From positions 4,362,001-4,426,000 of the forward strand of contig NZ_CP114904.1 in the NCBI RefSeq assembly GCF_027497215.1: a stretch of 64,000 bases of DNA, in the 5' to 3' direction. The position numbers and the translations under genes are program-made. This DNA is from Micromonospora sp. WMMD812. GTDB taxonomy: Bacteria; Actinomycetota; Actinomycetes; Mycobacteriales; Micromonosporaceae. The notes beneath the pieces were generated by a model that worked only from the letters and a program-made list of their open reading frames with translations, was not told where the DNA came from and did no database searches. This document shows positions 8,444 through 17,516 of the stretch, in pieces; the first letter of the stretch is position 1; every line of letters starts with the position of its first letter.

Positions 8444-8998
8444 TCAGCCGGTGTTGCCCCAGCGTGCCTGTTCGAGCAGGTCGACGGCGCGGTCGCGGGC
8501 GTCCGGGTCGTCGGCGCGGAGCAGCGCCGTGGCCTCGTCGACCGCGTCGGTCAGGATCCGCCACTGCGCGTCGCGCTCCCGCACCAGGTCCGACTGCGCG
8601 GCCAACTGGCGGGTCTTCACCCACAGCTCCACGAAGACCGACACCTTGGCCCGCAGCACCCAGGGGTCGAACGGCTTGGTCAGGTAGTCGACCGCGCCGA
8701 CCGCGTACCCGCGCAGCGCCAACTGGGCGTCCCGGTCGGCGGCGGTGAGGAAGATGATCGGCACGTGCCGGGTCCGCTCGCGGCGCTTGATGTGACTGGC
8801 CGTCTCGAACCCGTCCATGTCCGGCATCTGCGCGTCGAGCAGGATCACCGCGAAGTCGTCCACCAGCAACTGCTTGAGCGCCGCCTCGCCGCTCTCCACG
8901 GCCACCGACTGGACCGGCAGGCCCTGGAGGATCGCCTCCAGGGCCATCAGGTTCTCCCGGCGGTCGTCGACGAGCAGCGCCTTCGCCATCTGGGTCAC
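8444..8998 (-). CDS. Response regulator, receiver-only with C-terminal extension
   Basis: A 184-residue protein. Residues about 7-120 form a REC domain: acidic pair VDDRREN, phospho-acceptor Asp in VILLDAQMPDMDGFE, Thr in IFLTAADRD and Lys in YLTKPFD. The remaining ~60 residues are a charged helix without a DNA-binding or enzyme domain, so it probably acts by protein-protein contact. GTG at 8998 overlaps the stop of the upstream kinase by four bases (GTGA), which couples them; ATG at 8989 is a second candidate. Confidence 0.85.
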   Translation of the reverse strand: MTQMAKALLVDDRRENLMALEAILQGLPVQSVAVESGEAALKQLLVDDFAVILLDAQMPDMDGFETASHIKRRERTRHVPIIFLTAADRDAQLALRGYAVGAVDYLTKPFDPWVLRAKVSVFVELWVKTRQLAAQSDLVRERDAQWRILTDAVDEATALLRADDPDARDRAVDLLEQARWGNTG

Positions 8999-11900
8999 GA
9001 GTTCTCCTCGGTCCGGCTGCCGCTGATCCAGGACGACATGAGTTCGATCAACTCGTCCAGGTCGACGGGCTTGGTGATGTAGTCGCTGCCCCCGGCCGCC
9101 AGCGCCGACTCCCGGTCCCCCGGCATCGCCTTCGCGGTTAGGAAGACGATGGGCAGGTCCGCGAAGCGGTGGTTACGCCGGATCTGGCGCGTGGTCTCGT
9201 ACCCGTCCTGGTCCGGCATCATGGCGTCCATCAGGACGATGTCCACCTCCGGGTGCTCGGCCAGCAGGCGGACGCCGTCCGCCCCGTTGTCCGAGTACAA
9301 CACGGTCATCCCGTGCAGTTCCAATGCGGACGTCAGGGCGAACACGTTCCGCACGTCGTCGTCGACGATCAGCACCGTCGCCCCGTCCAACTGCCGCGTG
9401 GTCGGGCCGGCAGCCGGCTCCGGCAGCTCCAGCGGCGGCATCAGCAGCGACGACGGCAGGCCCGCCCGGGCCGGCGACGGCGGCAGCGGCGCGACCACCG
9501 CGTCCGGCGCCAGCACGTCCGGGACGAACAGCGTGAACGTGGAGCCCTGCCCCGGCGCCGACGAGACGGTGATGGTGCCGCCGAGCAGTCGCGCCAGGTC
9601 ACGGCTGATCGACAGACCGAGGCCGGTGCCGCCGTAGCGGCGGCTGGTGGTGCCGTCGGCCTGCTGGAACGCCTCGAAGATGATCGACAGCTTGTCGTCG
9701 GAGATCCCGATCCCGGTGTCGATCACGGTGAACGCGATCACCTGACGGGCGTTCGTCAGCGCCGGCACGTCGAACACCGCGTTGTCCGCCGCCGGAGCGA
9801 TGCGCAGCGTCACCGCACCGTTGTCGGTGAACTTCACGGCGTTCGAGAGCATGTTGCGCAGGATCTGCTGGAGCCGCAGGGCGTCGGTGACCAGCGCCGG
9901 CGGCAGGTCCTTGCTGACCCGCACCTGGAAGTCCAGGCCCTTCTCCTCGGCCTGCGGGGCGAACGCCTGCTCGACGTAGCCGCGGATCTCGGAGAACCGC
10001 ACCTCGTTCGGCTCGACGTCCATCCGGCCCGCCTCGATCTTGGACAGGTCCAGGATGTCGTCGATCAGCGAGAGCAGGTCGGACCCGGCGCTGTGGATGG
10101 TGCGGGCGAACTCGATCTGCTTCGCGGTGAGGTTCGCCTCCGAGTTCTCGGCGAGCAACCGGGCCAGCAGGAGCAGGGAGTTCAGCGGGGTCCGCAGTTC
10201 GTGGCTCATGTTGGCCAGGAACTCCGACTTGTACGCGGAGGCCCGGGTGAGCTGCTGCGCCTTCTCCTCCAGACCGATCCGGGCCAGCTCGATCTCCCGG
10301 TTCTTGGTCTCGATGTTGCCCTTCTGCTCCGACAGGAGGGTGGCCTTCTCCTCCAGCTCGGCGTTGGTGCGCTGCAGCTCCGCCGACTGCTCCTGGAGCT
10401 CGTGGGCCAGCCGCTGCGACTGGGCGAGCAGCTCCTCCGTACGCCGGTTGGCCTGGATGGTGTTGACCGCGATGCCGATGGTCAGCACCAGCCGCTCCAG
10501 GAACGACAGGTGCAGCTCGGAGAACGGCACCACGCTGGCGAACTCGATCACCCCGAGCAGCTCGCCCTCGAACAGCACGGGGAGCACGACCAGATCGGCC
10601 GGCGGCGTGTCGGCCAGCCCGGAGCGTACGGTCAGCGCGCGGTCCGGGGAGGCGCTGACCCGGATGGTCCGGCGGGAGAGCGCGGCCTGACCGACCAGCC
10701 CCTCGCCCGGTCCGAAGGTGACGTCGTGCCCGCGAGCCACGTATCCGTAGGAGGCGGTCAGCCGCAGCCGCATGGTCCCCTCGGACGTGTCTTCCAGGAA
10801 GAACGCGCCGAGCTGCGCGTCGACCAGCGGGGTCACCTCCACCATGATCATGCGGCAGACCTCGCCGAGGTCGCGCTGACCCTGCAGCAGGCCGCTGATC
10901 CGGGCCAGGTTGGAGTCGAGCCAGCCCTGCTCGGCGTTCTTCTTCGTCGTCTCCCGGAGGGTGACGATCATCTGGTTGATGTTGTCCTTCAGCTCGGCGA
11001 CCTCGCCCTGCGCCTTGACGTTGATCCGCTGGGTCAGGTCGCCCCGGGTGACCGAGGTGGAGACCTGGGCGATCGCCCGGAGCTGGGTGGTCAGCGTGGA
11101 CGCGAGCTGGTTGACGTTCTCGGTGAGGTCGCGCCAGGTGCCGGAGACGCCGCGCACCTGGGCCTGACCGCCGAGCTTGCCCTCGGTGCCCACCTCGCGG
11201 GCCACCCGGGTCACCTCGTCGGCGAACGAGGAGAGCTGGTCGACCATCGTGTTGATGGTGTCCTTCAGCTCGAGGATCTCGCCCTGGGCGTCGACGGTGA
11301 TCTTCTGGCCCAGATCACCCTTCGCCACCGCCGTGGTGACCGAGGCGATGTTGCGGACCTGGCCGGTCAGGTTCGACGCCATCGAGTTGACGTTGTCGGT
11401 GAGGTCCCGCCACGTGCCGCTGACGCCCTTCACCTGCGCCTGGCCGCCCAGCTTGCCCTCGGTGCCCACCTCACGGGCCACCCGCGTCACCTCGTCGGCG
11501 AACGACGACAGCTGGTCCACCATCGTGTTCACCGTCGACTTCAGCTCCAGGATCTCGCCCTGGGCGTCGACCGTGATCTTCTGCGACAGGTCGCCCTTCG
11601 CCACCGCCGTCGAGACCTGCGCGATGTTCCGCACCTGCGCCGTGAGGTTCGAGGCCATCGAGTTCACGTTGTCGGTGAGGTCCCGCCAGGTCCCGGCGAC
11701 GCCCCGGACCTGGGCCTGACCGCCCAGCTTGCCCTCGGTGCCCACCTCACGCGCCACCCGCGTCACCTCGTCGGCGAACGACGACAGCTGGTCCACCATC
11801 GTGTTCACCGTCGACTTCAGCTCCAGGATCTCGCCCCGGGCGTCGACCGTGATCTTCTGGCCGAGGTCGCCCTTGGCGACCGCGGTGGTGACGGAGGCGA

Positions 11901-13362
11901 TGTTGCGGACCTGGCTGGTCAGGTTCGACGCCATCGAGTTGACGTTGTCGGTCAGGTCCCGCCACGTGCCGCTGACCCCCTTGACCTGCGCCTGACCGCC
12001 CAGCTTGCCCTCGGTGCCCACCTCACGGGCCACCCGCGTCACCTCGTCGGCGAACGACGAGAGCTGGTCGACCATCGTGTTCACGGTGTTCTTGAGCTCC
12101 AGGATCTCGCCCTGGGCGTCGACCGTGATCTTCTGCGACAGGTCGCCCTTCGCCACCGCCGTGGAGACCTGTGAGATGTTGCGGACCTGGCTGGTCAGGT
12201 TGCCGGCCAGCTGGTTGACGTTCTCGGTGAGGTCCCGCCAGGTGCCGGAGACCCCACGCACCTGGGCCTGACCGCCCAGCTTGCCCTCGATGCCCACCTC
12301 ACGGGCCACCCGCGTCACCTCGTCGGCGAACGACGACAGCTGGTCCACCATCGTGTTCACGGTGTCCTTCAGCTCCAGGATCTCGCCCTGCGCGGCCACG
12401 GTGATCTTCTGCGACAGGTCGCCCCGCGCCACGGCGGTGGAGACCTGGGCGATGTTGCGGACCTGGCTGGTCAGGTTCGACGCCATCGAGTTGACGCTGT
12501 CGGTCAGGTCCTTCCAGGTGCCGGCCACGTTCGGCACGTCGGCCTGGCCGCCCAGGTTGCCCTCGGTGCCCACCTCGCGGGCCACCCGGGTCACCTGCTC
12601 GGCGAAGAGTCGCAGCGTGTCGGTGAGGTAGTTCATCGTGTCGGCCAGCTCGGCGACCTCGCCGCGCGCCCCGACCGTGATCTTCTGCGACAGGTCGCCC
12701 TTCGCCACCGCGGTGGCCACCTGCGAGATCGACCGCACCTGGCCGGTCAGGTTGGAGGCCATGGTGTTCACCGAGTCGGTGAGGTCCTTCCAGGTGCCGG
12801 CCACCCCCCGCACGTCGGCCTGACCACCCAGCTTGCCCTCGGTGCCCACCTCGCGGGCCACCCGCGTCACCTCGTCGGCGAACGACGACAGCTGGTCGAC
12901 CATCGTGTTGACCGTGCGCCCGATGCGCAGGTACTCACCCCGCAGCGGCCGCCCGTCGATCTCCAGCGCCATGTGCTGGGAGAGATCGCCGTCGGCGACC
13001 GCCACGATGACCCGGGCGATCTCGGTCGTCGGCCGGCCCAGGTCGTCGATGAGCGAGTTGACCGCCCGCTGTCCCTCGGCCCACGAGCCGTCCAGTCCCT
13101 CGTCGTCCAGCCGCTCGGTGAGCCGACCGTCCCGACCGACGATCCGGCTGATCCGCCGCAGGTCGAGGTGGTGCCGCTCCTGCAACGAGACCACCTCGTT
13201 GAAGGCGTCCGCGACCTCCCCCGCCCGCCCGGCGCGCCGGGGCAGACGGACCTTCAGGTCACCGCGACGCACGCGGCGCAGCGCCTCGGTCAACTCACCG
13301 AGGACCGCCTCATGGTCGGAAACGGAAGGATCCGCCACCGACTGCTTCGCCGTGGTCATCAT
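8995..13362 (-). CDS. Poly-HAMP GAF hybrid sensor histidine kinase
   Basis: A 1455-residue soluble hybrid kinase with no membrane helices. Residues about 40-800 are HAMP repeats in seven near-identical 92-residue units, each with [20 protein letters not shown] and a GTW(K/R)DLT box. A GAF-like domain follows (about 830-1000), then a coiled coil, HisKA with [11 protein letters not shown] near 1052, HATPase with [10 protein letters not shown] and [12 protein letters not shown], and a C-terminal REC domain with the acceptor in [14 protein letters not shown]. The architecture resembles fungal group III (Nik1-type) kinases and known bacterial poly-HAMP kinases. The start is one of two adjacent ATGs behind GACGAGGA. 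Phosphoflow to the coupled regulator is inferred. Confidence 0.9.
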   Translation of the reverse strand: MMTTAKQSVADPSVSDHEAVLGELTEALRRVRRGDLKVRLPRRAGRAGEVADAFNEVVSLQERHHLDLRRISRIVGRDGRLTERLDDEGLDGSWAEGQRAVNSLIDDLGRPTTEIARVIVAVADGDLSQHMALEIDGRPLRGEYLRIGRTVNTMVDQLSSFADEVTRVAREVGTEGKLGGQADVRGVAGTWKDLTDSVNTMASNLTGQVRSISQVATAVAKGDLSQKITVGARGEVAELADTMNYLTDTLRLFAEQVTRVAREVGTEGNLGGQADVPNVAGTWKDLTDSVNSMASNLTSQVRNIAQVSTAVARGDLSQKITVAAQGEILELKDTVNTMVDQLSSFADEVTRVAREVGIEGKLGGQAQVRGVSGTWRDLTENVNQLAGNLTSQVRNISQVSTAVAKGDLSQKITVDAQGEILELKNTVNTMVDQLSSFADEVTRVAREVGTEGKLGGQAQVKGVSGTWRDLTDNVNSMASNLTSQVRNIASVTTAVAKGDLGQKITVDARGEILELKSTVNTMVDQLSSFADEVTRVAREVGTEGKLGGQAQVRGVAGTWRDLTDNVNSMASNLTAQVRNIAQVSTAVAKGDLSQKITVDAQGEILELKSTVNTMVDQLSSFADEVTRVAREVGTEGKLGGQAQVKGVSGTWRDLTDNVNSMASNLTGQVRNIASVTTAVAKGDLGQKITVDAQGEILELKDTINTMVDQLSSFADEVTRVAREVGTEGKLGGQAQVRGVSGTWRDLTENVNQLASTLTTQLRAIAQVSTSVTRGDLTQRINVKAQGEVAELKDNINQMIVTLRETTKKNAEQGWLDSNLARISGLLQGQRDLGEVCRMIMVEVTPLVDAQLGAFFLEDTSEGTMRLRLTASYGYVARGHDVTFGPGEGLVGQAALSRRTIRVSASPDRALTVRSGLADTPPADLVVLPVLFEGELLGVIEFASVVPFSELHLSFLERLVLTIGIAVNTIQANRRTEELLAQSQRLAHELQEQSAELQRTNAELEEKATLLSEQKGNIETKNREIELARIGLEEKAQQLTRASAYKSEFLANMSHELRTPLNSLLLLARLLAENSEANLTAKQIEFARTIHSAGSDLLSLIDDILDLSKIEAGRMDVEPNEVRFSEIRGYVEQAFAPQAEEKGLDFQVRVSKDLPPALVTDALRLQQILRNMLSNAVKFTDNGAVTLRIAPAADNAVFDVPALTNARQVIAFTVIDTGIGISDDKLSIIFEAFQQADGTTSRRYGGTGLGLSISRDLARLLGGTITVSSAPGQGSTFTLFVPDVLAPDAVVAPLPPSPARAGLPSSLLMPPLELPEPAAGPTTRQLDGATVLIVDDDVRNVFALTSALELHGMTVLYSDNGADGVRLLAEHPEVDIVLMDAMMPDQDGYETTRQIRRNHRFADLPIVFLTAKAMPGDRESALAAGGSDYITKPVDLDELIELMSSWISGSRTEENS
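11000..12930. repeat. 276-bp tandem coding repeats (poly-HAMP array)
   Basis: The kinase gene contains seven direct repeats with an exact 276-base (92-codon) period. Marker positions recur at 11177, 11453, 11729, 12005, 12281, 12557 and 12833. Near-identity at the DNA level, including synonymous positions, suggests recent amplification or gene conversion, and such an array may change copy number by recombination or be mis-assembled. Confidence 0.85.
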
Positions 13363-13541
13363 TCCTCGTCTCAGCTCGGGGGCCACCGGCGCTGCCGACA
13401 CACCGGCCACCCCATATTGTGCCCGCGGACGCGCCGATGCCAGGCCGGGCGACCACGCGCCACGCCCGGCGACGGCCATCGGCGACGCTCCGACCGGGGA
13501 CCGGCTTGGCACCCACCGGGTCGGCGATGGAGGATACGGGG

Positions 13542-15626
13542 GTGTCGGCGGAGACGAGGCCCACGGCGGCCGGCGGCCCGGACGGGCATGTCCGGCGCGT
13601 CCGCCTTCCCGCCGACCGGCGTACGCCCGCGGCTGCGCGTGCCCTGGTCCGCTCGGTGCTGGACGAGGCACACCTGGACGAACTGCTCAACGAGGCACTC
13701 CTGCTCACCACGGAACTCACCACCAACGCCGTGGAACACGCGGGCACCGAACTGGACATCGAGGTCGCCGCGGACGATGTGGGGCTGACCGTCACCGTCT
13801 CGGACTTCGCCTCGGGCCCGGTCGAGGAGCTGATCGTCGGCGTCCGCAACGAGGCCAGCGAGATCGCCGACGTGGCCGAGCGGGGCCGCGGGCTGCTTCT
13901 GGTCGACCACTTCTCCAGCCGCTGGGGCACCACCTACCTGCCCACCGGAAAGGGTGTCTGGTTCCGGCTCGACCGGGCGGACACCGCCGGGGCCGCTCCG
14001 GGGGCCGCCGCCGAGGCCCGGGGCACGCCCGGGGCCACCAGCGGGGGCGGCGCGGCCGCGCCGTCCAGCTCCGCGCCGAGCGCCGGCGCGATGAGCGAGC
14101 TGATGCAGATCAGCCCCGACCCGAACGCGGACGACCCGCTGCCGGACTTCGCCACCAGCCTCCTCAGCCGGGTCGCCGAGATGGTCGGCGCGGCCGGCGG
14201 GGTGATCCGGCTGGACCGGGGCGACGGGACCGGCCCGCAGGTGCTGGGCCGCTACGGCCGGCAGCCCCGACCCGGAAACGAGCTGCTGCGGGTCTCGCTG
14301 AGCGTGCACCGCCCGTACGCCGGTGAGCTGGAGCTGGACGCCGCGCCGTCGGCGTACGCCCGGCCGCTGGCGGTCCTGGTGGCCGAGCGGCTCTCGCTGC
14401 ACCTCGAGAACGACCGGTTGCGCCGGGCGGACGTCCGGCGGCAGGCCTGGCTGACGTTCCTGGCGGAGGCGAGCGAACTGCTCGCCCAGTCGCTGGACGT
14501 CGAGCTGACCATGGCGCTCATCCCGCAGTTGGTGGTGCCCCGCCTCGGGCAGTGGTGCGCGGTGCACACCACCGACGAGTGGGGCCGGCTCCGGCTCGCG
14601 GCGGCCACCCACGCTGACGAGTCGGTCCTGCCGCAGCTGCACAAGGTGCTCGCCGAGACCGGCCCGGACTCGGTCCAGGCCCGGCTGCGCGAGGCGTCCC
14701 GCAGCGCCGCACAGGTGCCGCTCGGCGGGCCGATGGAGGGCTTCGCCGTCCCGCTGATCGCCCGGGGTCAGCGGCTCGGCACCCTGGCCGTCGGCCGGCA
14801 CCAACGGCACCGGCACGACCCGGACGAGGTCGCCGTGCTGGAGGACGTGGCCCGGCGGGCCGCGCTGGCGATCGAGAACGCTCGGATCCACGCCGAACGC
14901 CGCCGGGTGGCCCAGACGCTCCAGCAGTCGCTGCTGCCACCGGTGCTGCCGCTGGTCGAGGGGATCGGGTTCGCCGCCGAGTACGTCCCGACCGGGGGCG
15001 ACGCCGACGTCGGCGGCGACTTCTACGACGTGCTGCCGCTGCCCGACGGGCGGTGGCTGGTGGTGATCGGGGACGTCTCCGGCAAGGGGGTGCAGGCGGC
15101 GGCGGTCACCGGGCTGGTCCGGGATGTGATCCGGGTGCTGGTCGGCGACGGCAAGCCGCTGCCCGAGGTGCTCGCCCGTCTCAACGAGACGCTGGTGGAG
15201 CGGGGCGGCGGCCGCTACTGCACGCTGGCCCTGGCCGCGGTGGGGCCGGGCGACGGCGACCAGTTGGACGTCTCGCTGCACCTCGCCGGGCACGACCGGC
15301 CGGTGCTGCTGCGCGGCAGGGGCGGCGGCGCCTTCGTCGGCGCCGGGGGCACCGCGCTCGGCCTGCTCGACACGATCGCCTCGCCCACCGCCGACGTGCC
15401 GCTCGGCCCGGGGGACGCGCTGGTCTTCTACACGGACGGGGTCACCGAACGGCGGCGCGGGCGGGAGCTGTTCGGCACTGATCGGCTGCGCGACGCCGCC
15501 GCACCGCTGGCCGGCTACTCGGCCGACGTGGTCGCCGCGCGGCTGCGGGCCACCGCGCTCGGTTTCTCGGTGGAGCCGCCCCGCGACGACATCGCCATCC
15601 TGGTCGTCCGCAACGACGCCGTCTGA
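13542..15626 (+). CDS. RsbW-like kinase domain fused to GAF and PP2C/SpoIIE phosphatase
   Basis: A 694-residue switch protein. Residues about 20-150 are an RsbW-type HATPase (LLLTTELTTNAVEHAG with the N-box Asn, and AERGRGLLLVDHFSSRWG). A low-complexity Gly/Ala linker follows, then a GAF domain at about 310-450, and a PP2C domain from about 475 with GGDFYDVLPLPDGRW, IGDVSGKG and FYTDGVTERR. The fusion of an anti-sigma kinase with the opposing phosphatase suggests control of a STAS antagonist's phosphorylation. GTG at 13542 is preceded by GGAGG at good spacing; the in-frame ATG at 13527 would overlap that site. It is divergent from the poly-HAMP kinase. Confidence 0.88.
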   Translation: MSAETRPTAAGGPDGHVRRVRLPADRRTPAAARALVRSVLDEAHLDELLNEALLLTTELTTNAVEHAGTELDIEVAADDVGLTVTVSDFASGPVEELIVGVRNEASEIADVAERGRGLLLVDHFSSRWGTTYLPTGKGVWFRLDRADTAGAAPGAAAEARGTPGATSGGGAAAPSSSAPSAGAMSELMQISPDPNADDPLPDFATSLLSRVAEMVGAAGGVIRLDRGDGTGPQVLGRYGRQPRPGNELLRVSLSVHRPYAGELELDAAPSAYARPLAVLVAERLSLHLENDRLRRADVRRQAWLTFLAEASELLAQSLDVELTMALIPQLVVPRLGQWCAVHTTDEWGRLRLAAATHADESVLPQLHKVLAETGPDSVQARLREASRSAAQVPLGGPMEGFAVPLIARGQRLGTLAVGRHQRHRHDPDEVAVLEDVARRAALAIENARIHAERRRVAQTLQQSLLPPVLPLVEGIGFAAEYVPTGGDADVGGDFYDVLPLPDGRWLVVIGDVSGKGVQAAAVTGLVRDVIRVLVGDGKPLPEVLARLNETLVERGGGRYCTLALAAVGPGDGDQLDVSLHLAGHDRPVLLRGRGGGAFVGAGGTALGLLDTIASPTADVPLGPGDALVFYTDGVTERRRGRELFGTDRLRDAAAPLAGYSADVVAARLRATALGFSVEPPRDDIAILVVRNDAV

Positions 15627-15707
15627 CCGACACCGCGGAGCCCGAGCGTGCCTCCGCTGGCCTTGCCCCGCTGATTCCGCTCTCGCTGACAACGTCCTTC
15701 GCGCACG

Positions 15708-15852
15708 CTTTAGAGCTGAGTCATCTACGACATCAGGGACCGGGGACAGGATCCGCTCCGGGCGACCGCGAGGATCGTTGGTCGGTGACGCGACCGGCGA
15801 AGTCGTCGCGCCGGGCGACGGCCGTGATGCGTTTACGACATCAGCTCTAAAG
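15708..15852. repeat. MITE-like element A
   Basis: A 145-base non-coding segment bounded by perfect 12-base inverted repeats, CTTTAGAGCTGA and TCAGCTCTAAAG. Inside each end is a copy of ACGACATCA. A second element with the same termini, in the opposite orientation, is at 32910-33126. I found no clear target-site duplication. No ORF lies inside. Confidence 0.65.
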
Positions 15853-15910
15853 GATGCCGTCAGTGCATCGGCCGCCTGATCCCGGCGGGCCAGCGACCGG
15901 ACCAGCAAGG

Positions 15911-16033
15911 TGACGGAGCTGCGGGTCAACCGAAGCTACGGGTCAACCGGAGCTACGGGTCGACCGAAGCCGCCGGTCGACCGAAGCTGGCGGTCGACCG
16001 AAGCTGGCGGTCGACCGGAGCTGCGGGGTTGAC
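15911..16033. repeat. 17-base tandem repeat
   Basis: About six and a half degenerate copies of GGTC(A/G)ACCG(A/G)AGCTNC(G) in a 17-base period fill the gap downstream of the FAD oxidase gene. Each unit contains GGTCRACC, a near-palindrome. It is not a CRISPR: there are no unique spacers. Confidence 0.75.
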
Positions 16034-16063
16034 GCCGCAGCGCGGAGTGGCGAGGCTCCTGGC

Positions 16064-17416
16064 TCACAGGCCGCCGGGAAGGCGGCCGGGGGCGAGCCGG
16101 TGGTGCGGGTCGAGGTGCTCCTTGGCCGCGCGCAGCCGGGGAATTCCGGTCAGCTGACCCCAGAGGTCGACCGTGCGGCGGACCGGCGGGGGCGCGGCGA
16201 GGACCACGCAGCGGCCCTTTCGCGCCAGCAGCACGCCGCGGACGGCGGACAGGATCGAGGTCACCCGGTCGGCCGGCAGCGACCCGGGCAACGCCGCGTG
16301 CACCACGCCCAGCCCGGCGGAGCCGCGGATCGGCACCGGCGTGCCGGCCGCGTCGCGCAGCGCGTAGACGGCGGCGTGCAGGTCGGTGATCGGCACCTCG
16401 ATCCGCAGCGCGGTGTCGCCCGGCCCGAACGGGTAGCGCCGCCACCAGGTCGGCGGGGAGTGGGTGATCGTGGCGTCGCCGTCGAGCAGGGCCACCAGGC
16501 GCTCGGCCCGCTCGACGGTGTCGGCCGGGCCGCCCTCCAGGAGCACCACGAGGCTGCCCGCACGGGACGGGACGTGGGCCCGCCCGGCCATGGACGGATG
16601 GCGGGCCCGGGCCACGGCGGCCAGGTCGTCGGGGCGGATCGGTCGACGCGGCCGGCTGGCCGACAGGTCCACCTCGATCGCGGCCGGGTCGAGGCGCGCG
16701 GCGAGGATGGTGCGCACCAGGTCGTTGACCTCGAGCGGGGTCCACACCGGACGGGACACCCACAGCCGGCTCGCCGGCACGGGCTGCACGCGCAGGGAGG
16801 CGGAGACCAGCACGCCGAGGGCGCCCTGCGACCCGCAGAGCAGCCGCGCCAGATCCAGCCCGGGCGCGCCTCCGCCGGCGCTGACCAGCTCACCGTCGGC
16901 GGTCAGATAGCGGACGCCGACCAGCTGGTCGCAGGGGCTGCCGTGCCGGTGCCGCAGCGGCCCCGCCTCACCCGCGGCGAGCACGCCGCCCAGCGTCGCC
17001 CCGGGCGACGGGGCGTCGACCGCAAGCCGCTGGCCGGTGCGTTCCAGCGTCGCCTGCACGGCGCGCAGCGGCGTGCCCGCGCCGACCTCGGCCACCGGGG
17101 AACCCACCGGCTCGTGCCCGATCCCGGCCAGCCGCCCGGTGTCGAGCATGATGTCGACCTGCTCGGGGACGGCACCCCAGTCGATCTTCGTGCCGGCGCC
17201 GCGGGGCACCACCGTGAGACCGTGCGCGGCCGCCAGCCGGAGCACCTTCGCCGCCGCGGCCGGGCCGCCCGGGACCGCGACCCAGCGGGCGGCCCGACCG
17301 GCGACCTCGTCGGCCGGACCGGCGAACCGGGCGAACGGCGGACCGCAGATCTCCGTCAACCGCTGGGTTATCTCGAGGGCTCCGGACCTGTCGATGGAAC
17401 TCGCTGCAGCCGCCAT
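16064..17416 (-). CDS. FAD-binding oxidase, GlcE-like
   Basis: A 450-residue FAD_binding_4 (PCMH-type) flavoprotein. Nucleotide-binding elements are VVPRGAGTKIDWG near residue 75 and SPGATLGGVLAAGEAGPLRH near residue 130; a C-terminal FAD-oxidase cap ends in HLDPHHRLAPGRLP. It is closest in layout to the glycolate oxidase FAD-binding subunit GlcE, but no glcD or glcF is adjacent. I favour ATG at 17416 because TACGAT lies seven bases upstream as a -10 and the ATG at 17425 falls inside that hexamer. An SOS-box-like palindrome overlaps this promoter. Confidence 0.75.
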   Translation of the reverse strand: MAAAASSIDRSGALEITQRLTEICGPPFARFAGPADEVAGRAARWVAVPGGPAAAAKVLRLAAAHGLTVVPRGAGTKIDWGAVPEQVDIMLDTGRLAGIGHEPVGSPVAEVGAGTPLRAVQATLERTGQRLAVDAPSPGATLGGVLAAGEAGPLRHRHGSPCDQLVGVRYLTADGELVSAGGGAPGLDLARLLCGSQGALGVLVSASLRVQPVPASRLWVSRPVWTPLEVNDLVRTILAARLDPAAIEVDLSASRPRRPIRPDDLAAVARARHPSMAGRAHVPSRAGSLVVLLEGGPADTVERAERLVALLDGDATITHSPPTWWRRYPFGPGDTALRIEVPITDLHAAVYALRDAAGTPVPIRGSAGLGVVHAALPGSLPADRVTSILSAVRGVLLARKGRCVVLAAPPPVRRTVDLWGQLTGIPRLRAAKEHLDPHHRLAPGRLPGGL

Positions 17417-17424
17417 GGCGGTCA

Positions 17425-17440
17425 TCGTACATGTGTTCGA
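17425..17440. promoter_or_regulatory. SOS (LexA) box candidate 1
   Basis: TCGTACATGTGTTCGA differs from the actinobacterial/Gram-positive SOS box TCGAAC-N4-GTTCGA at one base. It overlaps the candidate -10 (TACGAT on the minus strand) of the FAD oxidase gene, a position where LexA would block transcription. A site with the same arms precedes the small gene at 31956. Confidence 0.55.
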
Positions 17441-17504
17441 AAGGCCGTGGTGGCGATACGCAGAAGCGGGCGCGCGTACCCGGCGGCGGGCGGCAGCCGG
17501 CCGG

Positions 17505-17510
17505 TAACGT
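17505..17510 (+). promoter_or_regulatory. -10 hexamer TAACGT, leaderless layout
   Basis: TAACGT is followed by exactly six bases and then the GTG of the S9 peptidase gene. No ribosome-binding purine run is present. Confidence 0.55.
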
Positions 17511-17516
17511 GACGCC

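Noticed and set aside
9169..12174. 1001-codon plus-strand frame opposite the poly-HAMP kinase
   Set aside because: Its repeats are the antisense of the HAMP units; composition is unlike a protein.
15911..16033. CRISPR-like array
   Set aside because: Units are contiguous without unique spacers, and no cas genes are in the window.
17425..17425. ATG 17425 as start of the FAD oxidase
   Set aside because: It falls inside the predicted -10 hexamer; ATG 17416 is favoured, although the upstream start is not excluded if another promoter is used.
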